NCBI GenBank assembly: GCA_015680685.1
Contig: MNCI01011925.1
Location: forward strand, 626,062 to 690,061
Length of the DNA: 64,000 nt
Direction: 5' to 3'
Origin: Gnetum montanum
Lineage: Eukaryota > Streptophyta > Gnetopsida > Gnetales > Gnetaceae
Positions 21,958 to 34,296 of this stretch are shown here, piece after piece. The position numbers were made by a program, and so were the translations under genes. The notes beneath the pieces are model-generated. The model saw only the letters and a list, made by a program, of their open reading frames with translations. It was not told the DNA's origin and searched no databases. Within the stretch, counting starts at the first letter, position 1. The number at the start of each line of letters is the position of its first letter.

Positions 21958-23500
21958 CTATGAGATCACCAACCATTGTATGACATGAGGGCTCACCGTA
22001 GGCTTATTCATTAGGAAGAAAATTGCACTAAGGTCCATGTACATGAACACTTTATATCCAAGCACATAGTTCTTGAACTTCTCTAGAGCGTACACCATTG
22101 CAATTAGTTCTTTCTCCGTTGTGGTGTAATTCAACTGTGCACTCACAATGCTTTGATTTGCATAGTGAATGTAATATGGATATTTCTTGTCATCCAACTA
22201 TGTAATTATAGCCCCCAAGGCATTATCTGTCATGATGTGAAATGATCTGGACCATTCTAGTTCTTGTAGAATTGGAGTTTCTACGGGTTTCTCCTTCAAC
22301 TATTAAAATGCATTTTTACATTCCTTAGTCCAAAAAAATGGAGCACCTTTCTTTGTTATCTTGAAAATGATTTTATGATCTTAAAGAAATTCTCTATGAA
22401 TCTTTAGTAGTAACTAGCATGTCTAAGGAATGATTAGATATCTTTTGCAATGTCTGGTTAATGGATAATTCCTTGGATGACCCTAATCTTTGTAAGGTCA
22501 ACCTCAATCCCTACTTCTGAAATTCTATGTCCCAACATAATGTCCTCCTAGACCATAAAATGGCTCTTTTACTAATTGAGTCGAAGATTCATCTCCACAC
22601 ATCTTTTGAGCACTTTCTTAAGGTCTAGGGCTTGCTCAAATGTATCCCCATAGGTGGAGACATCATCCATGAAGACTTTCATCTCACTACTGATCTACTA
22701 GTGAAAAATACTCAAGATTAGGTGTTGGATTATGGCAGGGACATTGCATAGGCCGAAAGCCATATTTCAATATGAAAAAGTCCCCCATGGACTTGAAAAT
22801 GTTATTTTGACCTAATCCTCTAATGTGATTTGGATTTGGTTATATCCACTATAACCATCCAAGAAACTATAATAGCAATGCCAAGAAATTATGTCAAACA
22901 CCTGATTCACAAATGGTAGTGGAAAGTAATCTTTGAATGTTGCCATATTCAACAACTAGAAGTCAATGCATACCATATTTCTTTGGCACAATCTTGAGTG
23001 CACTAACCAACTCACTATTTGCAATGAGCTAGATAAGCCCCACCTTGAGAAGTTGTTTGATTTCCTCTTTGATGATCTACTTCAATTTAGGGTTCAACTG
23101 CCACTGCAACTATCTCTTTAGCTTCATGGTTGGATCAATGTATATATGATGTTGGCATATCCTAGGATCAATCCTTATGAGTTTAGGATATGACCAAGCA
23201 AAGATTTTTGGCCATCTATTAACCACACTTAGTAGCATCTCCTTTTGTTTAGGAGAAAGATTTGGATTGATTATTATTAGCTTTCCATTTTTTAAGAATG
23301 CATATTCTATGTTGGCAAGTAGAGTTTTCAACTCAAGGGGCTATTGTTTAAAATTTTTAGAAATTTCCAACTCTTCCCAATTGGTATCATCAATTTCGTC
23401 AATGCAGAGTTGGTGATGAACTTGCTCTAGTTCATCCATGCCTTCCATGTAAGAATATGTTAGGCTCTCTATAGGTTCCATGCAAAGTGTGTTACTTCCA
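21958..23500 (-). pseudogene. Reverse transcriptase-RNase H remnant (R2)
   Basis: The linker and RT start near 23500 (FLKNGKLIIINPNLSPKQKE and FAWSYPKLIRIDPRICQHHIY at 23331-23110). The catalytic loop at 22662-22673 reads FMDD, intact. The RNase H frame 22197-21958 is open for 79 codons (YYIHYANQSI, AQLNYTTTEKELIAMVYALEKFKNYVLGYKVF). Between them frameshifts and stops are dense. Confidence 0.87.
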
Positions 23501-23689
23501 AGATTATCTGTCAGCCACTAGGTGCCCTCCTACTTTGTGGCTACTACATACAAGAACTTTTAAATTTTAGATATATCAACATACTAACTACATTCTTTGA
23601 TAGATACATTGTTAATGACCTATAGTTTTTGCACATAGTTGCACCCTATATCACTATACACAATGCATGGAACTTTCATCCTTTTGATC

Positions 23690-24120
23690 TTTTTGAATGT
23701 ATTTTCTTTAAATATTTCAAAGGAAAGATCATGGATCCCCAATCATGCATCAATAGTGCTTAGCCAAGTCCTTCCCATGATGATTGGAAAGTCCCCTTTA
23801 TAATTTTCCAGTCAGATGTCCAAGAAATCAATGGGGTAGGACTACCCACAAATGGTGGTCATAATGTTCTTCTCCAGTTCCAAGGGAATAGTGATGGACT
23901 AATCAGCCAACTCGAAATAGATGTTTCTCTTCTTGAGTGGAGGTAGGTTCTAAGCTTTATACATCTTATGGGAAAGCAGATTAACACCAAGACCTAAATC
24001 TAGAAGAGCCTTGCAAGACTCATTCCCTACAATTTAAATAAGGGAACTTCTAGAATCAAATAGTTTCTTGGGAAGGTTGCCAACCTTTATCTAATTGGTT
24101 ATCACATGGGTTAACATAAT
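23690..24120 (-). pseudogene. Aspartic protease remnant (R2)
   Basis: Blocks KALLDLGLGVNLLS (active site D-L-G, so the Asp is kept but the Ser/Thr is changed to Leu), NLPPLKKRNIYFELAD, GDFPIIMGRTWLSTIDA and MKVPCIVYSD are readable on the minus strand with a few stops. It lies between gag and RT. Confidence 0.8.
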
Positions 24121-24129
24121 AGTATGTAC

Positions 24130-26529
24130 TCTAGGAGGTGTTTGGTTTTAAGGGGAGATGTAGAGGGAGGTGGAGAAGTAGGGTTACTAGCTACAATTGC
24201 ATGTGAGGGTTTAGTTGGATTATTGGTTCAAAAGAAAGGTCTTTTTCATGGTCTAGTTTCTGAACCACTTGGTTGAGGATCCAGTTGTAAGTTAACTCCC
24301 TCGTTACATTACATTATTACAACTAAGATGGAGTTTCTCCTTGCATTTATGAAGTAGTATGTAACTGGGTTGAGGATGGAGGGACATATGGAGAAGGATG
24401 AGAAGGGTAATATGAATGTGGGGAATCCCCTCTAATAGATAGAGAATGAGTTCTATAATACTCTAGAGGGTAGTGGTGATGTTGGAAGGTGGCTTGATTG
24501 GAAGAGTCACATGTAGAAATGGGTTGCTAAACATAGTACCTATATGAATTTGGTTGCCAGTAAGGGTACCACTACCTTGGTGGTGGCATCCCCCATGACT
24601 ATGGATGCTACCACTGCTGGTACTACTCATATGGTTATGGTGAAGCTCCACTTGGATAGTAGGTTTATAATTGATGGAACAACCTAGGATTGCCTTGAGG
24701 ATAAGGTAATCTTCGGGGTGCCTACCTCCTTGCCAATCTAGGATTTAGCACGTATACCCTAGATTTTTGCAAGTGTAACACAACGGGGAAACATCCCTTA
24801 GGATGTTCATAATGGAAAATGTCACACCCACTATCATCATCTAATTTAGTCTCCAAAACTTCTTCTACTATAGCAGCTTTGCCCTTGCCCCTTTGGTAGG
24901 CATGTTTAGCTTCTTTTTTCCTCATTAGTCACAATCACTACTTTTCTCTCTTGATTCTTTTGCAATTTTTAGAGTAGTTTAGAATTTTTCATCTAATGAA
25001 TCCCACACTTTATCTACCTTGGTCAAAATTTTAAATATATATTTTTAGATAAAAAAGGTCTTTCTATTCACCATCTCATCAAGTGGTGACTCCTCCTCAC
25101 TGTCACAAAAGTAGACTTCCCTCTTTCTAATGGAAGGATTCCCTATTATATTATTCTGCACTTTCTCATTTTTTACTCTCCTTCTTGTTTTTTTACCTAC
25201 TCTATTAGCCTTTAGATCTGATGGACTCTTAATTCTGATAGTCTTCCTTGGGCATAGACCATAAAAGTTCTTCTCGATTATGATCTAAGTCCATTGATGA
25301 TGTAGCAAAGTTGTTGCTGCTAAGAATAACCATGGCAAGGGCATCAATGTATGAGAGAATAGTATCTACCCATGGTGATGCCCAAGGTTTTATGTTTTTC
25401 TTGCTTTAATCCTTGGATCTACCTTCTCAAACTAGTCACTTAGGAATACATCTAATATTTATCATTGAACAACTTTAGCATTGTACTCTACCTGCATATG
25501 GATTTTGATTCCAAGGATTGATACTAGCTTTTTGTTTCCTTGTGAGTATCCTGGGAAATATCTTCAATTTTTTTCAATAATTTTCAATATTTTGTAAGGC
25601 ACACGCATCATGAAAATATTAAAGATGTGTTTTCATATTAGAGTTATACTCCCCCTTAAATCTAGGGATATTGTTCATGCCAAATCGCTTGATCTGACTA
25701 TCCTTTACATGTCTAGTTGGAATTTTTACTCCCTCTACAATATTTAGCATGTTTTGAGTGGCAAGAAAAGGCTCATCATCATCATTATTTTGATGATGCC
25801 TATGATGTCCTCTATTGCCGCTTTGTTCATGGTAGTCTTTGTGATTATCATTATCCCATTGTTCACCTTCATCATGATTGTTCTTTCTATAGCATCTGTC
25901 AAAACCAAAAGAGGAAGAAGAGGGAGGAGGACTACCACCATCATGGTATCTACCACTACTTCTATGCTTCTCATAGCCATTTTTGTAAGCTTTCTTATCA
26001 TCTTGATGCCTACTTGAGCCCCTACTTTGAATCCCAATTGTCCTGAACCTAGATTGTCGATAATGAACTAAAGATTTAGGTTCACACCCCCATCATCAAT
26101 GTCAAGGGGTGGAAAATCTTCATGTTGAGAACTCCAAAAGGGAGGATCCTTATTATCATTTTAGTTGAGTAAGAATAAGGGATGGGTGAATTGTTTCCCC
26201 TTCATAGCCTCATGGCACTTTTCCTAGTGTCGATCTCCCATGCATTGTGTTTCAGTGGGATGATAGCCTCGATAGTCATGATCATGCACAATGTACTCTT
26301 CTTGAAGATCCTAGATGCATGGACTCTTAAAATTTTGGAGTAGCATCCCTAGCAAAGATTGATCAAGAGGCATTACAATGCTGCCCTCCATATCTCACCA
26401 CCATAGTTATTTATCCTGATGTAGGATGAAGGTGAAGTTAGGAACATACTCATCTAGATGAGTTTATACCACCCTGCATTCTTGAGGCATTGGCAATTTA
26501 GTATCATCATGCCTATGAGAAGAAGACAT
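24130..26529 (-). pseudogene. gag remnant (R2)
   Basis: The start at 26529 lies 128 bases inside the primer-binding site and opens with MSSSHRH like R3. The N-terminal domain (LHQDK near 26420), a Ser/His-rich linker (about 26060-25760), a capsid-like domain (about 25750-25480) and a basic segment (KEAKHAYQRGKGKAAIVEEV, 24912 to 24853) follow. The zinc knuckle reads CDIFHYEHPKGCF: the second and last Cys are Phe, so metal binding is lost. The tail is Pro/Gln/His-rich. Confidence 0.85.
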
Positions 26530-26656
26530 TTTGTAATTAAAATAAAATATTAGTATGCTTAAATTATTATATTTATTTTGAGAATGATTTTGACCTTGTC
26601 CAACAATGTTAATGATTTTCACTATGCCTAGATAGTACATGTTTCAACAAAAAGAA

Positions 26657-26674
26657 TCCTTAGCAATGACATCA
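26657..26674 (-). promoter_or_regulatory. Primer-binding site, tRNA-Asp type (R2)
   Basis: On the minus strand TGATGTCATTGCTAAGGA, one base inside the LTR end at 26676. It differs from the tRNA-Asp complement by C-to-T and G-to-A type changes. Confidence 0.85.
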
Positions 26675-26675
26675 A

Positions 26676-27080
26676 TGATAAGTAGTGAATACCTCTATGC
26701 TCAACCATACAAATCACTAAGCACTCACATGTGATCCAATCAAATTCTGTGGACTCTATGTCTTTCGGTACACTAGTCTCTAGGAAGTAAACTTGCTCTA
26801 ATGGTCATTTGTTGTCTTCCCAATTACACTTATGATATGCAAAGGTATGGTTAAGTGTAATCAAGGCATATGATTTTTTATTATTTTTATGTTTTGCATT
26901 TTGAGTGATTAAAATAAAGGATGAAGAGAATGAAGTAATTTAATTGCTAATTTATTCTAACTAACTAACTAATTTCTAACGAATCCTAATATAAGTATCC
27001 AGTCCCACTTTCTATACACATTCTAAATATGTATAACATTGTTGGGTTACCAAAAATTAAGCATTACTAGGACAATGCTA
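26676..27080 (-). repeat. 5' LTR of R2, truncated
   Basis: The last ~405 bp of the LTR (ending TTATCA at 26676, the decayed form of TCATCA) match 18244-18640. The U3 and TATA part is missing. After ~27080 about 30 bp of unassigned sequence lead to the R3 LTR at 27113. Confidence 0.8.
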
Positions 27081-27112
27081 GGATTTAGTAACCTATGGCT
27101 TACAACCACTAG

Positions 27113-28078
27113 TGATGAGCGATGAAGTACCCCTATGCCCAAACATTTGAATCACAAAGAGTTCATGGACGATCCAATCAAATTTTGTGAACTCTATAGT
27201 TTCAGGTGCACTAGTTCTCTAGGAAGTAAACTTTACATTGGGGACATTCATTATCTTCCCAACTACACTTGTGAAGCTCAAGGGTATGGTTTAAGTGTAA
27301 TTGAGGCACATGATTCTTGTCATTTTATTTTTTATGGTTTTAGTGCTTAAAGTAAAGGGATGAAGTGCTATAATAACTAATCTAATTTAACTATTTAACT
27401 AGCCTCTAACTAGTCCTAACATAAGCATTTGATCCCACTTTTCATAGATGTCCTAAACCCACATATCCATTGTTGGGTTACCAAGTGCTATGCTATTGGG
27501 CACACAAAGCAATAATGCTATTGGGATTACCAAGAGAATACATGTTTACGCTTAAAACGGTCATACTCATGTGTTTAATCTATTTAGCTTAAATAATTAA
27601 CTAATCACTTAAATTCTAATTTAGTTTAGTTTAGCTTAATTAATTTCATATTTAATGAAAAAAATGAATGCATAAATAAATCATTAATCTATTCTAATTG
27701 CTGTAAGGTTTGATCAAAAGGCTTGTCTTTGTTACCATACACATTGGTGTGGTTCAAGTAAAATAGTGCTCAAATAAAGATCCATACACTTTCTAACTCC
27801 TGCCGTGGACACTCAAAGAAATATTCTAACTTTCAAATGGAAAAAATACAAGAGCTCTACTACTACTATGACTTAATGTTCCATAAACATAGCTGGGAGC
27901 TCATATTAATAGTTTTTGCTATAGGACTATGTTGATGGGGCCCCATACATGTAGCAAATGCTACATCGATGCAGGCCCATAAATGGGGCAACACCACATA
28001 AAACAAGGCCTAATCAATGGGGGCTCATCAATGAGGCTATGTCAACAAGGGCTCATCAATGTAACATGTTGACACTCA
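27113..28078 (-). repeat. 3' LTR of R3 (type II)
   Basis: 966 bp; on the minus strand it starts TGAGTGTCAAC at 28078 and ends TCGCTCATCA at 27113. The terminal ~450 bp resemble type I LTRs but U3 is different: it lacks GATATC cores and has five adjacent 14-bp units (28007-28076). A TATTAATA element lies near 27905, next to GCAAAAACTA. Confidence 0.9.
28007..28076 (-). repeat. Five tandem 14-bp units in type II U3
   Basis: Plus-strand units start at 28007, 28021, 28035, 28049 and 28063, for example gggctcatcaatga and gggctcatcaatgt. Each has a TCAAT/GTCAAC core. The 5' LTR has a decayed version (about 40010-40056). Confidence 0.8.
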
Positions 28079-28093
28079 TCCTACCCCCATGAC
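28079..28093 (-). promoter_or_regulatory. Polypurine-tract-like site before the R3 3' LTR
   Basis: On the minus strand TCATGGGGGTAGGA stands directly before the LTR start at 28078, matching the ATGGGGGTA sites before the LTRs at 52130 and 59148. Confidence 0.7.
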
Positions 28094-28369
28094 TGAGTGA
28101 AAACTCATCCTCAAGTTTCTTTACAAAAGTGGAAAGGTATGGGATTATTGACTAACTCTTGACATACCAAATTGACATAACAAAACTGAGTGCCCAAGTG
28201 TACAAATCAACAAATTACAAAAATTGTGGTGTTCATGACACAAAATTGAACATCATGACATGACTACAAAAAATTGGATAGCACATCCTCTAATGGTGTG
28301 AAGACAGTGGATAAGATAAAATAGTCTTAGGAAATGGAGGCTCTTAAGATTTTGAAGGAACTTCACCAA

Positions 28370-30807
28370 CTTCAGGCATGTGTAGTGGTTGAGGCAGCTA
28401 TGGTTGTAACCTTCGGTGGAAGGTGAAAGGCATCTAGTAATTCCTTCATCTTCTTCTCCTTACTCCAAGGATCATTCAAGTCCACACAACATCACCAATG
28501 TGGATAGGAATTGGGACATCCCATGGATAGGGCATTATGAGGAAGATCTCCTTTATGTTGACGAACTAGGTAATGAACTATTTGCATTCAACATCAAACA
28601 TCCTTACTATGTTCTATAGCTCTTGGTTGTCATTCATTCTTTTGGCTAGGTTCTTTGTAGTAGATCTTTGATCGGTGTATTTTCCCTTAAAAACTTTGAG
28701 TTCAGCATTTTCCACAATAAGCTTCTACTTGGTGTCTTTGTAATTCTTGAACTCAACCTCGTATAATAAGTATGACCTAACCATCTATTTCTCTAGTTTT
28801 GACCATGGTTGTTAGCAGTCAACATGGCTAGATTTATGTATCGAAGATTGGCAAGCTTCATATATTTCATCATCTCCTCAATTTGAAACTCCTTCATGTG
28901 GATTTCCACCCTGTTGTAGGCATTTCTCCCAGCAATGATAAGCTGTCAAACTTCTCTTCCTTATTGGAGCTACTGAATGGCTTCATTCCCTTTTGCCTTG
29001 GCAAACTAGATGTGTTTTTTATTTACTTATTTTTGTAGACTAACCTACTCTCTGTAATGATCTTTAACTCTCTCAAATTTGAGAGCATTTGATTTCTAGG
29101 CAGCTACCTTGATCACAGTTTTCTAGTAAAGGGCATGAACCTCCTCCATGTAGAGGTTTCTATTTTTTATTGGCAATCTCCTTAGTTCTATGTTTTTCCT
29201 AGCCAATTACTCCTTTTGTTAATGGATTAAATTAGTTAATTATTATTTGTGCTCATCAACATTCCACATGCAATGGTTCTTTGTGATCAGCTGTACATTC
29301 TCTTGGTGAGTTTGATCCAAGGCCTTCTGAATCTTGTGCTATGGGGCCTCTACCAAGGATTAGTAGAATATTGTTGTTTCCATTACACCTTCAACCCCTT
29401 TCAGTCTAGTGTTGAGCTATTCAATAGCTCCATCTCTTATCAATGCTAGGTTGAGAAATGCAAGGTCATCAATCTAGGCTCTTGATTCAGCAACTTCAAC
29501 AACCAAGCATTCGTTCAGCTCCTTGGTTGTTTTGAGTTGCTCCTCCAAGATGAAGTTCTTATCCCTTGCCTCTAGCAGCTTTGATTGGGTTGTAGTAATA
29601 TTTTCTAAAAGCTCAAAGACATCCAAAAGCAGTTGCTTAATTCCTACCGGTCGGTCTAGCAAGTCTTCATATTGTGCTACATTTATTCTATCACTTATGA
29701 TCCTTGCATATGTTTAGACATCTCTGAGTATAGTGATTTCTAGTGCAGATGCCATAGGTGTGTTGAACATTTCAGCAATATGATCAGCAACCATCTTTGC
29801 TATTGTCTCCTACCCTTGGTGCTACATCACCAATAAAATTTCCCCCTCACCTTCCTCCAAGCACATCGAGAAGGTCATGGAATTCCCAAATATTTCTAGG
29901 AGTGATTATTATTCTACGAAGAATACCATGACCTCTTTGATGCTAGGATTCGACTTTATAGGCAACTATGTTCTTTGGGCTAAGAAAATAGATCCACCTC
30001 CACCCATCAAGCTTAATGGAAGATTTGGGCCAAGTAAAATTGTTACCATGGAAGGTTGACAAGGAATCTCCCACTCAGAGTAGTGCATACTTAGATAGAA
30101 CATATGATGATTTTACTTGGCCTCACTGTGGGATTGAGGTGGAAGGTTGAAATCTTGTAATGGATCCTTTCTACTGGTGTGAGCATGCTAAACTCCTTGT
30201 AGTTGACACCATAGCATCATTGCACTCTTTCTTTCTTGATGTTGGGATTTTCCTACATTGGAATCTCAGTAAGACTTGCCCCTATTTTTGGCAACCCAAG
30301 CACTGCAGTAATAGCTTATGCTAAGTAGGACACTAGGATGTCCTTGATTTTTACAATGGATCTAGGGTTCGTATTGTTTCAAAATAAAAATGTCTCTCCC
30401 ATTTACTACTCCTGGATGGAAGTGATGATTGGCTACATGAAAAAGGTCTTCAGTTGTTCCTCCCCTTATTCTGGTGCTTGCTCTAAGAAAGGACCAAATT
30501 TTAACTTCTCAAGCACCATTTTTTGGACCTTCCTTAATTTGATTTGATTCAAGCAAGCTTCTATTAAGGTCACCTCAAGACTTTCTTATGGTGCTAGTGC
30601 ATCATCCTAATGGGAGTGTTCTATTATTGCTGTTGGTTCTAAAATCTGTTAGATAGATTCCACCTCTACCTCTTCCCTAAGAAAGCCTATGATGTGGATT
30701 GCAAGCAGTTTTTCCTAGGCTTGTTCTTAGCCCCTTCCCATTCTAGGTCATTTCTTCATTGGTTGAGATGATCCTGCTTTCTACATGTGCTTTCCTTTTG
30801 GTGCCAT
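28370..30807 (-). pseudogene. ORF3, coiled-coil protein of unknown function (R3)
   Basis: Begins MAPKGKHM at 30807 (ATG). It matches the other ORF3 copies at VTLIEACLNQIKLRKVQ..LKFGPFL (30560-30490), in the HQG..AKMVADHIAEMFNTPMA segment (about 29850-29760) and over the coiled coil, where 29662-29474 stays open for 62 codons (LLLDVFELLENITTTQSKLL, then ILEEQLKTTKELNE). It is more diverged than the C and O1 copies are from each other. It sits between the 3' UTR and the 3' LTR in the same sense as pol, so R3 shows that ORF3 belongs with a complete gag-pol element. Confidence 0.72.
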
Positions 30808-31245
30808 CTACAGTCACAACACATCCATGGATTAGTAGATATAATGTGTTACTTTAAGGTTTTAAATACCTTATCTCATTAATTGGTTACACTTTGACTA
30901 AGTTTGAAACATGGCAGATTACTTATTTTATTAATTATTTATTATAAATGTCATCAGAGCTTGTTGGAAAGGTTTAACTCTTGTAATTTGGTGTTTAACA
31001 GTTGATTTCTTAGTTAAACCTTTATGGGAGTTAAAAATGAAAAAACATTTTCTATCAAAAATGGCACATTTGTGGTCCCCATGATGAAGAGCTTACCTCC
31101 GATAGCTACAAGGTTGAAGAATGAAGTGACTGGGATAAATGGTTAGGAAGTTATGAACTTTGGAAGGTTCTGGTCTTTGAAAATTTGAAAAACTTCCTTA
31201 GCATTTGTAACAAAATGTAAAAATCTCTAAGTGGGTTCGTGCCTA

Positions 31246-31345
31246 TATATACTATTTTTTTGCCATATCAATAGGGCCTCATATATGGGGCCTCATATAC
31301 AGGGCCTCGTATATGGGTTTGCTTCATCAATAGGGTCCCGTATGT
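31246..31345 (-). promoter_or_regulatory. Internal promoter-like module upstream of ORF3 (R3)
   Basis: Four exact-period 14-bp units on the plus strand start at 31263, 31277, 31291 and 31305 (for example cctcatatatgggg, cctcatatacaggg). On the minus strand they are followed by GCAAAAAAATAG and TATATATA (31253-31246). ORF3 starts ~440 bp further on. The layout copies the R3 LTR U3. Confidence 0.62.
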
Positions 31346-31349
31346 TGGG

Positions 31350-32765
31350 CTCGTAGGTAAATTTTGAAATTTGAATATCTTAAAAAATACAATGAATTTG
31401 AGGTCTATGGAGTTCCAGAAAAGCCAAGAATATGAGAAAATCATTGAAGAGGATCTTTGAAAGCTCAAAAATTAAAAACTTTGACAAAGAAAGTATCTAT
31501 TGAATAAAATATGTAAAGGAGCACATGGTTTGATGTAGAAGATGGGTGTAAGAAAGATTCTAATTTCAAGAATGTCTAAGGATAAGGTACTTAATGAGCC
31601 CAACCAAGAGATATGCAAGTGGATCCTCCCCATAGTAGGAACATGCCTTATTTGCCCTTGCATAACGTCAACCTAAGGAGTTTGTGGATCCCATAGGTGA
31701 TAAATGGTCAATGGAAGTTAAGGATCAAAACCTAGAAGATTCTACCTAATAATTCAAATACGTTAGACCAAGACACTGAATAAATAACATGGACACTATT
31801 AGTGAGGTGAGTTACGAATAGCATGGATGGATGGTTGAGAAGTTGGAAAGGAATTCCAAATTGAGAACATAAGAAGTTCCTTGTGGAGTTTTGTATTTAA
31901 AATGACCTGAAAATATCCATCCTTAGTCTAGACCAAAACCAACCTCTTTCAGTGACTCCAAGATCAATCCACCCCCTCAAGACACAATAGTGCATTCATA
32001 GAACAACCACCTTTCCATAAAGATGAGAAAAAAGAAGAAGAAAGTGAGAGAGGGCCATAGTTAGAGGGACCTTCAAGCATGGGTAACATGTTTTCCTAGT
32101 CCCATAACTAGTGCTTGTAGGCCATTTATTTTTCTAAGGTGTGTGCTTTTAATTCCCATCATGTTTTTGGTTTTTTTTTTTTTTTTACTTTTTAGATGGG
32201 AACCACACCATGCAAAGACTTTATTCGACTTCTTGTTATTGGATGACATGGAATAGTAAGAAGTCTACGAAAATACTTAAGCACCCAAGGAAGTAGAAGA
32301 GTACAAAGAGTATTGAGTCCCCTTGAAGTCACACCCTATACAACCCTTTGAATCCTTTCCAATTTTAGAAATTACCAAGATCAAAAATTTATTAAAAGTT
32401 TATTTAATGAAAGGAACATCAAACTTGCAATACAAGAAAAACCATAGAGCTTGTAAATGGATGAATGTCGTGGACTCACTGCTTGTTCCATGAAAAAGAA
32501 ACCATGACTTAGCCATCCATACAAAAATTTAAAAATAGAGACCAGACATTAGCAAACAAAACATAAAGCACAAACCACCATTAGTAATAGCTACAACACC
32601 ACCATGTCCTGTTGGCAAAAAACATGTTTATCAAAAATTTTAGAATCACACTCAAACAAAATAAAGTAAAATATATAAGAAAGTTTAAAATATTTAATAA
32701 AGGTTTAAATGCACTAATAATGGAGTAAAACAAAAAATGGTGTAAAATAGGAAAAATTTTGAAAA
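31350..32765 (-). other. 3' untranslated region of R3
   Basis: No coding sequence. The part at 32090-32480 is closely similar to R2 (19640-20060) and to N1 50640-50930. A T-homopolymer of ~17 bases lies near 32170. Confidence 0.7.
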
Positions 32766-32873
32766 TCAAAAAGTTGTAAAATAAATAAATTGCAAAATCA
32801 AAACTATGGGAAACAAAAATAGAAAAACTGAGAAGCCATATGGATGATTAGCAAAAATGGCCATCTCCTCCAT
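32766..32873 (-). CDS. Small hydrophobic ORF after the integrase (R3)
   Basis: 35 codons, MEEMAIFANH then a Phe/Leu/Ile-rich tail, at the same place as the R2 and N1 ORFs. It is shorter than those and may be truncated by a stop. Function unknown. Confidence 0.28.
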   Translation of the reverse strand: MEEMAIFANHPYGFSVFLFLFPIVLILQFIYFTTF

Positions 32874-32879
32874 GACTAA

Positions 32880-34290
32880 GTTGGAAGGACAAGATTTGAA
32901 AAATTGAGCATGGTTATCCATGTATTGAGGTATTTGTTACACTAGCTTTCTTTGGCTCGTGTAGAAGCTTTACTTGTTGGATGTTGACCAACTACTTTTT
33001 ATTTGGGCTCTCAAGTTTGTATATGGTCATGGCCCCAGAAGGAAAGGTTTCATCAATTATATAAGATCCCTTCCACAATGTTTAAAACTTTGTTTTATGA
33101 GATACGTGTGTGGGGTTCTAGTAGAGAACCTTATCTCCTAGTTGAAATTTCACTTTTCATATTCTAAGTTCATGACGTTGCTTGTTGAATGGCTTGTTCA
33201 CTTCATTCAAAGATAGGGCTACTAATTGATTTTCATCTAGCATATTCAAGTCAATCAATCTTTCCTTCTATGTTAGGCTTAGGTCAAGGTTCAAATCATA
33301 GGTTGTTGAGAGTGTAAAAAGCTCAAATTGAATCAAGAGCAGTGGAAGTTTTTCATACACCAGCTCATCAGGAGAGTAGCCAATAGGGAGTTTCCACATG
33401 AAGTAGTAGGTCCAAAAAGCATCATTGAGTTTTGTGCTCTAATATCTCCCATATTTACTTATGGTCATTTTTAGGATCTTTCTAATCTCCCTATTAGTTA
33501 CCTTTGCTTGATCATTGGATTCAGGCTGATAGAGTGTTATTAATTTATGTTCAACCCCCAAGCATTACATGAGTTTTCGAAAAGTGGCACCTATAAAATG
33601 AGTTTGATTATCAGAAATTAGTGCACATGGCATGCCAAACCTATTTAAAACATTTTTTTATATAAATCTAGTAGTAGTGAATGATGTACAGTTGGTGACA
33701 ACTGAGGCTTTTACCATTTGGTATAGTAGTTTACTACTACGATGATATATGCCTTTCCATTGGACATGGATGTGATGGAACCCATGAAGTCAATGCCCCA
33801 TATGTCAAAGGGCTCTAGTGGTTGAATCCACTATTGAGGACCCTCCATTTAGGTGATCATCCCACCATTTCATTCACAGTGCTCACAAGATTAGACAAAT
33901 TGATGGATGTCCTTGAAGATTGTAGACCAATAGTATTCTACCATAAAGATTTTTAGGTTCATGCATCTCCTAGCATAGTTTACTTTACAAGGGCCTTCAT
34001 GAACATCTTGAAGAATGTGTAATTAATTTGCATTAGGTACACACCAATGAACTAGGCCATTAATGCACACCTTATAAAGATTTCCGTTAATTTCCATGAA
34101 GTACTTAGCTCAATGAAGAAGCTGTTATTTCTTCCTAAAGTTTAGATGTGTGGCATCTCATGAGTGAGAAGGTAAGTGAGGATGTTGTCTAACCATTTTT
34201 TTTCTACAGGAATTTGTTCATTTATTGCTCCTATAAAGAGAAGTTCATTTGGAAATTGATCAGAGAGTGGGTTCTCCTCCTCTTTGTTAT
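32880..34290 (-). pseudogene. Integrase remnant (R3)
   Basis: Minus-strand blocks: NELLFIGA near 34240, zinc-finger region near 34000-33860, SPLTYGALTSW-type core entry near 33800, core and C-terminal domain to the VNIQQVKLLHEPKK block near 32970-32990. Heavily shifted and full of stops. Confidence 0.8.
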
Positions 34291-34296
34291 TCCATA

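Larger units (their letters stand above)
18244..27080 (-). mobile_element. Element R2: Ty3/gypsy gag-pol element (minus strand)
   Basis: On the minus strand: 5' LTR (26676 to about 27080, truncated), primer-binding site, gag, protease, RT, RNase H, integrase, 3' UTR and full 3' LTR (19142-18244). There is no ORF3: only ~1.3 kb separates the integrase and the LTR. Stops and shifts are found in every gene. The missing upstream part of its 5' LTR lies where R3 begins, with ~30 bp of unassigned sequence between. Confidence 0.9.

Noticed and set aside
25717-26046. Overlapping open frames on both strands (87-109 codons)
   Set aside because: They lie in the low-complexity His/Ser linker of R2 gag, where simple CAT/ATG repeats keep several frames open.
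31263-31318. CRISPR-like array
   Set aside because: The units are directly adjacent 14-mers without spacers, in a plant retroelement; this is a short tandem repeat.
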